64,000 bases of DNA from Ceratotherium simum simum (taxonomy: Eukaryota; Chordata; Mammalia; Perissodactyla; Rhinocerotidae). Positions 12,586 through 22,530 of the stretch are shown here, in pieces. The notes beneath the pieces were generated by a model. The model saw nothing but the letters and a program-made list of their open reading frames with translations. It searched no databases and was not told the DNA's origin. A program made the position numbers and the translations under genes. Within the stretch, counting starts at the first letter, position 1; every line of letters starts with the position of its first letter. Where the stretch lies: the NCBI RefSeq assembly GCF_000283155.1, contig NW_004454171.1:14304639-14368638 (forward strand). The letters are read 5' to 3'.

Positions 12586-13122
12586 ATCAACTCATTTAAA
12601 TCTGCCTCCCTATCCTCAAGCTCCCAAAACAATTGGGAATTACCTCTGACTCCTCTCAATCCGTACACTTTGGGTGGGTTGATTTCCATCCCCTCCTTAT
12701 TCCCCACATATATTTTTAATTCCACTAAAATGCTTTTTAATATATCCTTTAACTTATTTAAAGAACATGGATATGGCCAAAGATGAATGTCAATTTTTTT
12801 AAAAACACATAACAATTTAGAATATTTTCTACTTAAAATACTGTTAAACTACGTAGGAAGTTAACTCAACAAATGGGTGACCATGAGAATGATACTGTCA
12901 TCAGCGCATTAAGCTCTCTTGACATCACACAATGATTGGGTGAGGTGTGGGCATGGGATAGAAGGTGATCCAGTGAGATTCAATCAGATCATTCATAGTG
13001 CAAAGTAAGCTGTGCTTTCTTCTTCTTTTTGAAATAGGTATATTGAAACATTTTTTGGTATCATTGGTCTATGTTTGTCCCCTGAGGGTGTCTGAATGTT
13101 GTAAAATGTTGCTTTTTTACAG

Positions 13123-13233
13123 AAAGAATACAAGAAAGACCTGGAGTCACAAATTAAAGGGAAAGGAATGCAAGTTGGCGCTGACACGCTTGGGATACAA
13201 CATGCCATAAAAGCTTCAGAGATGGCTAGTGAG
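13123..13233 (+). CDS. NEBL: NEBL exon W5, nebulin repeat (37 codons)
   Basis: The acceptor is GCTTTTTTACAG and the donor is GAG/gttagt. It encodes KEYKKDLESQIKGKGMQV, then GADTLGIQHAIKASEMASE. It is the second member of the W4-W7 block, residues 447-483. Position 'GIQHAIKA' replaces the more usual (D/E)(I/M)QxAKKA. The Ile in place of the first Lys of KK is a mild departure. The donor GTTAGT is weaker than those of its neighbours. Confidence 0.96.
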
Positions 13234-13464
13234 GTTAGTAGAGTGAGTGAGGCAGACCTTAAACTTGTATTTTGGAACTTAACAAATCATATTAACAACT
13301 TGATTAGTACATGGAATTTCTCCAGGTTTTCTGTGACTGGTTTAATAGTTTGGAATGGAAATCATTCCAAATCATCATGCTTATTTGAAAATTTACAGTT
13401 TCTGCCTTGCTCATATCCTTTAAATATATCAAAAAAACTTGAGAAAAGGCATTTTAAAAGAACA

Positions 13465-13467
<3 letters not shown>

Positions 13468-13502
<35 letters not shown>
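13468..13502. repeat. (CA)n microsatellite
   Basis: About 15 CA units after GCACATA. A likely length-variable marker in the population. Confidence 0.95.
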
Positions 13503-13503
<1 letters not shown>

Positions 13504-14839
13504 CTACCATCTTACCTTATCCTGTAATACAATAAATTTCATATTAATCTAGGCTATGGTCAATGTTTTCATACTATTTTTTCTTTAAATCATGTGCTGC
13601 TTGGCATGTCTGTATTTCCAACTTTCTGAGCAGAACTTGAAAATCACATATTGAGACTCTAACATGACATTGATAGCCATTTCTGTGTGATTTGGTTACA
13701 TGTTCTCAAAATATCTTCTATTGATCTCATCACCATGCCTGAAATTTCTAGAGTCAGCATTTGGGGTTGAAGTATTATATATCCTAAATGACCACATTCC
13801 TTCATCTAATACCATTTTCTTCTTCATGTAATACATGTAACGACAGGATGTTAATTCAAAAGTTTTGGCTTAGAAGCTATGATATGATAGATATCAGATA
13901 ACAAAGTTGTAGGGTCAGGCCGCATGGATATTTTTCAAAGGAAATACCCTGGAACCAGTTCCACACCTCTTGAACTCCCCCAACAATTTTGAGAATATAA
14001 AAGGGTCACTGGAGTGGAGGGCATTTGGGAAGAGATGATTTTATAAGAAGCATATGTAAAGAGAAAGTTGGGGTGCAGGTTAAGGGGTGCTGCTTACTTA
14101 TCTCAAGGCTGACTGAGGGGGAGGCTTCAGTGGGGCTACTCTGAGAGCTATATTGTGACCCTTGAATTAGGAAGAGCTGGCTCAGGATTGAGTCCCCCCA
14201 GGAAATCTGGAAGAAGAGAGGTAGCCGATTAATTGTCGGGAGAGTTAGGGCTCTGTTGGGATCTGCCTACATCCCCAGGGTTGGTTACTGGCTAGGAGAA
14301 TGGGATGGCCATTTTGGTTTAGACAAAGAAACTGGGGATGGCATAGAATTCTTAACCAATAGGGGTTCCATTTAAAATGGCAGCACGTGGGCAGAATGCA
14401 TCCTGAACAGGTACTGGAAAACCTCCTTTTACTTGGCTCCTAATTCTGTTCTCCTCCTGAGAGCTAGCCATTGTTATAAAATTGTTGTAGAGCCTTCCAG
14501 ATCTATATTTATGTATAGATAGATAAACATACATTTGTGTACACACAGACTCATGAAAACTTAGACACCATGTACTTTGTTCTGTGCTGCCTTTTTTTCA
14601 CTTAATATTATGGACTCTTTTCCATCTTCCTTCATATAATTCTACCTCATTCTTCTAAAAAATTAAGTGTTCTGTAACATGGATGTGCAGCCTGATGTCT
14701 CAGAAGCATTGCCACATGTAAATGACACATACAATGTGTCATTTTGTCCTTGTTATAACAAGGATCTCAACATTACATTCTGAAACCAGAACCTTTACTT
14801 TTTCCCAGGATATACTTCTCTCTTCCACCCCCTTCTCAG

Positions 14840-15430
14840 CAAACGGCATCGATGAAATCCCAAAAGTCACTTTGATTCCTCATGTCAGCAAGTTTTATTG
14901 ACTCCACTCCCTTAATGGTCTCCTAAATCCATCTACTTCTCCCCACCCTAGTCCAAATTACCATCTTTATCACCTGGATCATTGCACTAGCTTCCTAACC
15001 AGAATTCTGCTTCTATTATCGCCCCCTTAGTATCCATTCTCTGCCTAGCAGCCAGAGCAATCCTTGAAGAATTCAATTATGTTAATCCTCCCACTTAAAA
15101 GTCTTCAGTGGTTTCCAGTCATGTCCATACTCCTGCAAAGCCCCCCTCCATGAGCCCCAACCTGCCTATCCTCATCCCGTATCCTTCTTCCCTTGTTCCT
15201 TATGCTCCAGCCTCACAGGCTTCCAGTCTGCGCCTCCACAGGTTTTAGGGTCTCTGTACAGCTCTGTTGTCGTCCTGAAAGTCCTTCCCCTGATCTTTGC
15301 ATGGTTGGTTCTTTCTTGTTATTCATTTCTTAGATTAAATAGTACTTTCTTATGGTGGTCTCCTTGGACTTCTGAGTAACTAACTACCCAGTAACTATCA
15401 AATCATTGCTTATAATTCTCTGAAATTTTT
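14840..15430 (+). repeat. L2 LINE 3' fragment
   Basis: The order of segments fits the L2 3' region: 'cacctggatcattgcactagcttcc', 'agcagccagagcaatcc', 'cttaaaagtcttcagtggtttcc', 'cttatgctccagcctcacaggc' and 'ttcatttcttagattaaat'. It is diverged, and its 3' side is interrupted by the ERE at 15431. Confidence 0.6.
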
Positions 15431-15659
15431 TTTTCTTTTTTTTTAAAGTTTTTTTTTTAGATTATTTATTTATTTATTTATTTTCCCCCCAAAGCCCCAG
15501 TAGATAGTATGTCATAGCTGCCCATCCTTCTAGCTGCTGTATGTGGGATGCGGCCTCAGCATGGCCGGAGAAGCGGTGCATCTGTGCGCGCCCGGGATCC
15601 GAACCCTGGCCGCCAGTAGCAGAGCGCAAGCACCCAACCGCTAAGCCATGGGGCCGGCC
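15431..15659 (-). mobile_element. ERE SINE (antisense)
   Basis: Read on the minus strand it begins GGGCCGGCCCCATGGCTTAG, carries the box B-like GGTTCGGATCCCGGG, passes through ACATACAGCAGCTAGAAGG and ends in an A-rich (plus-strand T-rich) tail. The flanking duplication CTGAAATTTTT lies at 15420-15430 and 15660-15670. Confidence 0.95.
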
Positions 15660-16299
15660 CTGAAATTTTTCTTGTTGTGAGGAAGGGGTGACATCCAGTA
15701 TTAGTTCAAAGCACTGGACTGAAGTATGGGGTTAGGGATGGGGAGAGATTTGTGGCTGGAGAAGAGTTTTCGAAATCATCTTCATGGGCCTGAGAGTTGA
15801 AGCCAAAAGAAAGTATCCTTTTGCTGGAGAAAAGAATGTGGGAAGAACAGAAATTTTATACTTCACACTTTTACTTAAGAGCAGGCTTCTAAGACATATT
15901 CCTTTTATGAAAAGTTTGAATGTCATGTCCTTCCTTAGTATGTTAATAGATTAGTTTACTCAACGATATGCTGATTTAGATTTCTTTGTGTTCCTTGGGT
16001 TGTATAGTAGGAAAATGGGGCAAATTTAGTTATTAAGAACCGAGGGAAAGACAGGCCTGGAGGATTCAGCTGTACTGTGATTACTTGTAGCCCAAACCAA
16101 TTTTGGCGATGCCATTGTCTTTGCAGTCGAAAGGTGTCATTTGCATATAATCATAGCCATGTCACATTTTGCCCAATTGACACGCTCTCAAATCCTATTC
16201 ACCCAAAGTCTGGGACTTTACCATAGTTCAAAGTTTAATTTTTCAAGTAAGAGTAATGTAGTATATTGTTACACCAGTGACCCCCAAGAGTCAAACCTT

Positions 16300-16490
16300 C
16301 CAGTACCTCTAGGCTTGACCATGTGACTTTCTTCAGCCAATAGAACATTAGCAAACGTGGCTCAGGCAGAGGCTCTGAAAGGATGTGTGCATTGGGCCTT
16401 GCCCTCTTGAAATGTAGATGTCATCATGTTGTTTTAAGCCTTCTAAGTTTTAGGGTATTTTATTATGCATCAATATTAACTGATGCAACT
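16300..16490. repeat. Possible MLT1-like LTR remnant
   Basis: GACCATGTGACTTTCTTCAG, CCAATAGAACATTAGCAAAC and 'cattgggccttgccctctt' resemble the interior of older MLT1 LTRs. Only a weak visual match. Confidence 0.3.
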
Positions 16491-17127
16491 AGTGTCCTGT
16501 GAGGTGTGTTTATGTGCTTTACAACACCTTTAGATTTGAAAGTTCGTGTTGGAAAATTAAATGACATATTTCTACCATGGGACCTTGGTGGCTGTCTGTG
16601 ATCAGTGCCTCAGTTTCTACATATATTGTCCTTCAAGTGAGGGGTTTTGTTTGGGGCTAACTGAGCTTTTTGCAGACATGGTAATAATTGAATATTATTA
16701 TTTTGAAAGTTAAACATTATTACTTGAACTTTCATTCAGAAAAGTGAAACTGAGACTCTAAGTCAGTGAAAATAGGTTGGTTTATGAGTAGAAGAGGGAA
16801 AAATACATAATATTTTTCTGGGATTGAGATTTTTGTTTACAACTTCTCTAAATTTGGAATATCACAAATGAGCAAGCCAACATTTACCTTAAAACAGGGA
16901 ATCTACAAATCTCAAGTATGCCAACATAATAGAAAATAGCTGTTTTAGAAGAAATTTAACTTGATATAGTCAATTTTTTTTCTTTCAATAAAATTTTTCA
17001 TTGAAGAATAATATATGCAGAATAGTGTACAACTTTTGGTGTGCAGCTTGCTGAATTTTATAATTGGTTTTAAAATGTGGCATGAGTCTCTTAAGACATT
17101 TGTGTCTGTGTAATTAGGACTATTTTG

Positions 17128-17370
17128 TAAGTGATGGATAATACAAGTCAAGCTGACTTAAAAAAGGCAGATAATTTATTGTTCTTATCCCGAACAGTAG
17201 AGGAGTTCTTAGACATGGCTCAATCTTGGACTCAAACAACGTGATTCAGTTTCAGTTTCTATCTTTCAGTTCTCAGGCAGGCTTTCTTCTGTTTGCAAAG
17301 AGGCATCTAGCAGCTCCCAGGGCTACATCCTTTCCAATTCATGTCCAGAAGGAAAGAGAAAGTCTTTTGA
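17128..17370. repeat. Second copy of unnamed old repeat
   Basis: Resembles the first part of the element at 11618: an A-rich entry (AAAAAGGCAGATAATTTATTG), then CTTTCAGTTCTCAGGCAGGC and GCATCTAGCAGCTCCCAGGG. The two copies are diverged, and I do not assign a family. Confidence 0.4.
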
Positions 17371-17957
17371 CATTTTGTGTGGAAAAAGAAATGTACCTAT
17401 CCCTCAAGCAGTCATGAAGGGCCAGGGATGAGCATAATGATTTATTTAAGTCCAACAGAGCCCACGGACCCTGGGCCGGTCTCACCCGAGCTGAGTGGTT
17501 TAGAAGGAGGGCAGTGAATTGCCCAGTGGCAAACCAGGCAGTTAATGAAGGGAAAAGAGTGGTCAGATTCCAGGGAAGCAGCCAGCAGTTATTCACTACA
17601 GAACGAAAAGCAACAATTTTACAATTCCATTTGATTGATATTTATCAACTGAGTTATATATTAACCGATAATTTAACAATTTTATTGTACTGAAATATAA
17701 AAAATTTCCCCTTGGCTAACTCTGTTTTCTTTCTTAATTCAGGTTAGTAGAAGAAGTCTCCTGATTACTTGTGAATAAGTCACTCTAAGGCATGTTCCGA
17801 CCACAAGTTAAAACTCTAGTTCTATAGAAATAAAAGAAAGAAAGATCCAACTTATTTCCAAAAGCCATGATCCTGGTGTCAAAAATGTCATGAGGTTTTT
17901 CAACCCAGTTTTTTCATATTATTTTAGAGCCCTAATTGCATGTTTTATTTTCTATAG

Positions 17958-18068
17958 AAAGACTATAAAAGAGATCTGGAGACTGAAATTAAGGGGAAAG
18001 GCATGCAGGTGAGCACAGACACTCCGGATATCCAGAGAGCTAAGAAAGCATCCGAAATGGCCAGCCAG
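17958..18068 (+). CDS. NEBL: NEBL exon W6, nebulin repeat (37 codons)
   Basis: The acceptor is TTTTCTATAG and the donor is CAG/gtaaga. It encodes KDYKRDLETEIKGKGMQV, then STDTPDIQRAKKASEMASQ. It is the third member of the W4-W7 block, residues 484-520. It is separated from W7 by only 167 bp. The exon holds an internal CAG/GTGAGC at 18006-18014 that looks like a splice donor, and its use would remove 60 nt in frame. The sequence is close to a canonical nebulin repeat, with DLE..IKGKG and TPDIQRAKKA. Confidence 0.97.
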
Positions 18069-18235
18069 GTAAGAAACTAACGGAGTACAAAGTGTAAAAC
18101 AAACACATTCAATTGTATCTAGAAAGAATATCAATGGTATTTCCACATGTGTGGTGTTGAGATTCAAACACGCAAATATCTACATTGCTATGGAAGGTTA
18201 AGCAAAGCTCCAAAGATTATCTTCTGTTCTTTTAG
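18069..18235 (+). other. Short intron W6-W7 (167 bp)
   Basis: The shortest intron in the window. The donor is CAG/gtaaga and the acceptor TCTTTTAG. It contains no repeat. Retention of the intron would meet the in-frame stop TAA of the donor-proximal sequence (GTA AGA AAC TAA). Confidence 0.95.
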
Positions 18236-18346
18236 AAAGAATATAAGAAGGACTTAGAAAATGAAATTAAAGGGAAAGGCATGCAGGTGAGCATGGATAT
18301 CCCAGATATGCTTCGAGCCAAGAGGGCATCTGAAATCTACAGCCAG
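18236..18346 (+). CDS. NEBL: NEBL exon W7, nebulin repeat (37 codons)
   Basis: The acceptor is GTTCTTTTAG and the donor is CAG/gtaggt. It encodes KEYKKDLENEIKGKGMQV, then SMDIPDMLRAKRASEIYSQ. It is the last of the 37-residue block, residues 521-557. The first 17 codons are almost the same as in W6 at both protein and DNA level, including the exonic CAG/GTGAGC (18284-18292). The second half has diverged (IPDMLRAKRASEIYSQ). Confidence 0.97.
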
Positions 18347-19425
18347 GTAGGTAGAGAATGAAGATGCTCAGAGTGATGTATTCTGATATCCAATCACCAT
18401 GTGCTTTGTGTGTCTCTACGATTGATATCCTTTTGAGGGCACTGTATTCAGAGTCAGTGCACGCTATGATAAAGGAACCTCTGGCCAAACTTGATTAACC
18501 TCACTAATGAAAGGGGCAACTGCTGTAGATTCGATTCAACAGACATTATTGAGTGTCCATTCTGCCCTGTTGGGGCCCTCTGGTTTGAGTCCAAGGACAT
18601 TTTGACCTTTTTTTTTTTTGACTCTATTGCACACTTGCCTCCAGTGCTCACACTACAGAAAAAAGATTACACACGAGTTGTCTTTTACCCAATTTATACT
18701 GAATATTATTATTAAAATAATCAGCCCCAATTAAAACTGAGTGAATAAAACTGCACGAGGTGTAAGGTGAAACTGAATATTAACTAAAAATTGAGAAGAA
18801 CTAGGTTTTCTTGGTAAAATTTAATTTGCCAAGTGAACCTGTCTCATGTCCTCTAGAACAACTGGATATGAGGGAAATAATGACCACAAAAGAAAATATT
18901 TAATGGAAGAAGTTATTGATAAAATTTGACTTGGGTAAAAATATTCGTTAGTGAATATTATCTTTGTTATAAAATTTACAAGGAAAAGAATGAATCCCAA
19001 TGGAAGAAAATATTGAAGGGGAATGAAAAAAATTAAAATTTTGTAGAAAACTGACCAAGGAATTAAATTTGATTAATGGAGTTTTTGCTGAAAGTAATTT
19101 TTAACAAAATTTGGCTAAGTTTGTTAAAATTCTAGTTAAAATATAAGCAAGGAGTCTAAACATTTGCTGGTTCAAAATGGGGTTATCACGATGGCAGAGT
19201 CAGATGTCAAAGGAGTTGTCTGCTTCTCAGGCTCCTCGGGTGACAGCAGTTGGGATGGTCCTAAGTGCATGTTCATCTGTCCTCAGTGTTTCATGATGGC
19301 ACATGAACTTGGAGAAGTTGGCTAACTATATCAGCTGAACTAAAACCATAGATAAATACATACACTAGGCAAGTGGCCACTTGAGTCAGTGGAGAAGAGT
19401 TACTGTGTCAAGAATGCCAAGCTCA

Positions 19426-19638
19426 GGGCCGGCCCTGTGGCTTGGTGGTTAAGTGCGCGCGCTGCAATGCTGGTGGCCCGGGTTCGGATCCCGGGTGCGC
19501 ATCGAGGCACCACTTCTCCGTCCATCCTGAGGCCGAGTCCCACATACAGCAACTAGAAGGATGTGCAGCTATGACATACAACTATCTACTGGGGCTTTGG
19601 GGGGAAAAAATTAAATAAATAAAATCTTTAAAAAAAAA
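19426..19638 (+). mobile_element. ERE SINE, short form
   Basis: Starts GGGCCGGCCCTGTGGCTTGG, has box B-like GGTTCGGATCC, then ACATACAGCAACTAGAAGGA and GACATACAACTATCTACTGG, and ends in an A-rich tail with TAAATAAATAAAATC. The target duplication AAGAATGCCAAGCTCA (16 bp) is at 19410-19425 and 19639-19654, so the insertion is relatively young. Confidence 0.96.
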
Positions 19639-19654
19639 AAGAATGCCAAGCTCA

Positions 19655-19830
19655 TTCATTCATTCAGCAAATGCTTCCTGATCACCCATTTACATGCAAA
19701 ATTAGACATGGTTTTGCCCTTGGGGAGTTACAGGCTAACCTAATAAATAATGATGCAAATATACTATTACAAATTATGATCTGTATTACCAGAAAGTAAA
19801 GGTATCAAGAGTGAAGACTTCAGATAGGAA
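19655..19830 (-). repeat. L2 LINE 3' end (likely)
   Basis: CATTCATTCAGCAAATGCTTCCTGATCACC followed by a 'cccttggggagttacaggct' segment matches the reverse complement of the L2 tail. The ERE inserted close to its end. Confidence 0.5.
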
Positions 19831-20029
19831 GCGATGCCTGAGCTGTCAGAATTCCTGCTTTAACTTAACAGTGTTGATTTTTTGAGTGTGACATGAGGAT
19901 GCATCTGATTTTAAGGAATTTTAGTTATTGTGGATACAATGGAATACTTAAGAGGATGTAATCATGCTGTGGTGCATTTCAACATGAACAATAATTACCT
20001 TTCCTAACAAACAGCAGTATGCCATATGG

Positions 20030-20225
20030 TAAACTTCATTGACTTTGGACCTGGAGGGCCTGGGTTTAAATCCTAGCTCTGACACTTCCTTGCAAATGCC
20101 TCAGTTTCCCCATCTGTAAGAGTGGATAAAATAATAGTGTCTGCTGTGAGATTGATTAAATGAGTTAATGTGTGTTAAGTATTCAGAACAATACCTGTTA
20201 CACAGTAAGCACTATGTAAATACGG
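20030..20225 (-). repeat. MIR SINE
   Basis: The order GACTTTGGACCTGGAGGGCC, GGGTTTAAATCCTAGCTCTG, CCTCAGTTTCCCCATCTGTA and ACCTGTTACACAGTAAGCAC is the reverse complement of MIR. Confidence 0.8.
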
Positions 20226-20780
20226 ATACTAGTGGAAGGTATTGCCCAGGTTGTATCAGAGCTTGTAGTACATTTAGTAGAGAGAAAATTGAGAATTATA
20301 TCTCAACTACAAAAATATTAGCACTTTTCCTTTAAGTAAATGTATCTTTATCTGAAGTAGGAGGCAAAGCATAAATCCAGAAGCATGAAAACAAGTAGGT
20401 ATAGAGAGCCAGGTAACTTGCAGGAGCTGTGGGGCTACTTTGAGCAGAGACTGGGGCTGCTCCTGAAAGAGTGGTCTTTAACTTAGAAGTGGATAGAGCT
20501 CAAGCTCTCAGGAGCTTTGAATGGACTGGGGTGGGAACCATTGCCTGAGCGGAGGTGAGGCTGCTCCCCTGGACTGTTTGCTTTCTATGCCTACTACCTT
20601 TATTTTTACTGTTGCATCAACAACTGCTTTGAATCAGAAGACATAATTTACAGCCATGTGGTATAGTAGGGTTCGAAGGAATAGTATCATTTTTCTCTGT
20701 CTCTGTCTCTCTCATACATATGGATATTTGTGCGCGCACGTGCAGAGTTTCAGATCTATAATAGCTGTTCATGTTTTTAG

Positions 20781-20885
20781 AAAAAGTATAAAGATGAAGC
20801 AGAGAAGATGCTTTCTAACTATTCTCCTGTGGCAGATTCTCCTGAAATTCAGAGAATTAAGACAACTCAACAAAACGTCAGTGCG
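20781..20885 (+). CDS. NEBL: NEBL exon W8, nebulin repeat (35 codons)
   Basis: The acceptor is CATGTTTTTAG and the donor is GCG/gtgagt. It encodes KKYKDEAEKMLSNYSPVA, then DSPEIQRIKTTQQNVSA. It corresponds to residues 558-592. The repeat lacks the IKGKG segment of W4-W7 and has MLSNYSPVADSPEIQRIK, so it marks the transition to the shorter 31-residue repeats. The final Ala codon (GCG, 20883-20885) is, by counting, residue 592. In human nebulette that residue is altered in the cardiomyopathy variant A592E. The ancestral Ala is present here. Confidence 0.97.
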
Positions 20886-22437
20886 GTGAGTAGCCATTAT
20901 TTCTCTTCAGTTGCCATCTTGAAGTTTTACTTTGCAAAGGAGGGCCTTTTTTCCTCATTGTCTGGATTTTTGCTGCGTTGCTTGAATTTCCTATCAAATG
21001 TATTATCTTTATTTCTTTAAGAAGAGTACCGAATGTTCTTACAAGTTCTAATTTAGCATGATTGTTTTAGAGTTACAAATTCAGGTTTTCTTCTTTGGCA
21101 CAAGCTACAGTTATTTTTAACTGAATTTTAGAATTTTACTCAGGAACGAGGTCTTGATCGTCCACACAGATTTTACTTTGAAGATGAAAATATTCATGTG
21201 AAGTGATTTCCTTCATAGTCATTGATTATTTGCACTGATAATATGTCTAGGAATTCACTAGTTTATAATCAATTCCTAAACTTTTGTATTTTTATTTTGA
21301 GGAATAGGAAGTGTTGATTAAGAGGTTGGGTCTGTGCTTAATGGATATATGAACTTAAATTCTAAAATTAAAAATTGACCATGCAGCCAATATTTTAAAG
21401 TAGAATTAGCTCACTTAGTAGTTAAGCAAAGATCTCGTCAAAATATCAATTATATTAAGTCTGAGACTTCTGGAATATTTTCTACTTTCCAATAAATTGG
21501 CAAGCTCTAACCCTCAGGGTGTGCGGGTCAGGTACCTCTAAGTCTTCATGTCTGGCTGTGCTAAGAAATGGAAAAGTCTTGCTGGAAGGGAGGATCAGAG
21601 AAAAAGGCTGTTTTGGCCCTTATCTCCTGTGATTTCATGGTACTCCAGATTTCTAGGTCTTGGAGGAAAACATCTCTCATATGGTATTCTCCCAACCCCC
21701 ACTAGGGCCCACTGGATTACCAAACATCAAGAGAGGGATGCCTTTCTTATAATTATTCTATTTTTCTATTCTATATTCTATATATATAATTATTCTATTC
21801 TATTTTTCTATAATTATTCTATTTTTCTTTAGAGCACTCTGTTTTTTGTTTGTTTTGTGTTTGAAAGGGGTGGCTGTTGGTCGGGGTGGAGAGACATGGG
21901 GAAAGGTTAATGAATAAGTGGAAGAAAAGGAAAGTAGACTGAATTACTGTTGATGTTGATGATAGAGCTAATATTTTCTTTGAAGAGAACAAGAGCATCT
22001 TTGTGTTTGGAGAACAGCACTTGCTTAAAATTTCATGCTGTTTTTGAATTAAATGATAACTGCTTAGTGAGCTTTTATCATACGCACTTTGATTTTTCTC
22101 AAATACACATTTGACATATATTTATATTTGAAGAAGGAAACTCGTTTGCTGATTTATATTCTTAGAGCAAATAACCTGCAGCTACCTAAGGTATCATGCA
22201 TGCCCTAGAACAGGGGTTAGAGGGTTCCTTGTAAGATTATGGTATATGAAGCCACAATTGGACATTTATTCTCGTCATGGATTATTTAATTGATTAATAT
22301 AATGTTCGTACTCATAAATAGAAGGTGTGTTCACATTACTTTAAAACCTGGAAAATTGTCTCTCTTTTATATGAATCGGATCTAGGACTTGAATTCTAAT
22401 AAGCTTATACTTATTCTTTTCCTCTCTCATAATAAAG
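20886..22437 (+). other. Intron W8-W9 (1,552 bp)
   Basis: AT-rich. It contains an imperfect tandem of TATAATTATTCTATTTTTC-like units at 21751-21832. No gene or known transposon was recognised. Confidence 0.8.
21751..21832. repeat. AT-rich imperfect tandem repeat
   Basis: Units of the type ATAATTATTCTATTTTTCT and TTCTATTCTATA repeat about four times with changes. It is a low-complexity tract. Confidence 0.8.
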
Positions 22438-22530
22438 GTATTTTATAAAAAAGAAGTCGGAGCTGGTATAGCAGTAAAAGATACTCCAGAGATTGAACGA
22501 GTGAAGAAAAATCAGCAGAATATTAGTTCA
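22438..22530 (+). CDS. NEBL: NEBL exon W9, 31-residue repeat, type A
   Basis: The acceptor is CATAATAAAG and the donor is TCA/gtgagt. It encodes VFYKKEVGAGIAVK, then DTPEIERVKKNQQNISS. Residues 593-623. This is the first of the alternating A-B-A-B-A exons and the only type A exon of the three with a normal GT donor. It has the standard TPEIERVKKNQ consensus, which is the strongest nebulin-family signature in the window. Confidence 0.97.

Larger units (their letters stand above)
10974..13122 (+). other. Intron W4-W5 (2,149 bp)
   Basis: Holds an old interspersed repeat at about 11618-12140, whose pieces recur at about 17128-17370, and a MIR at about 12385-12585. Small open frames at 11972-12261 lie inside the repeat and are not genes. 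Confidence 0.8.
13234..17957 (+). other. Intron W5-W6 (4,724 bp)
   Basis: Contains a CA microsatellite (13468-13502), an L2 fragment (about 14840-15430) into which an ERE SINE has inserted (15431-15659), a possible MLT1 remnant near 16300-16490, and a second copy of the unnamed repeat (about 17128-17370). No gene was recognised. Confidence 0.8.
18347..20780 (+). other. Intron W7-W8 (2,434 bp)
   Basis: Contains an ERE SINE (19426-19638), a possible L2 tail (about 19655-19830), a MIR (about 20030-20225) and a short CT/GT-rich run at about 20690-20715. The small frames at 18267-18715 are chance. Confidence 0.85.

Noticed and set aside
15580..15660. tRNA gene suggested by box B-like GGTTCGGATCC
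   Set aside because: It belongs to the ERE SINE head. No full cloverleaf can be formed, and the same head recurs in other ERE copies.
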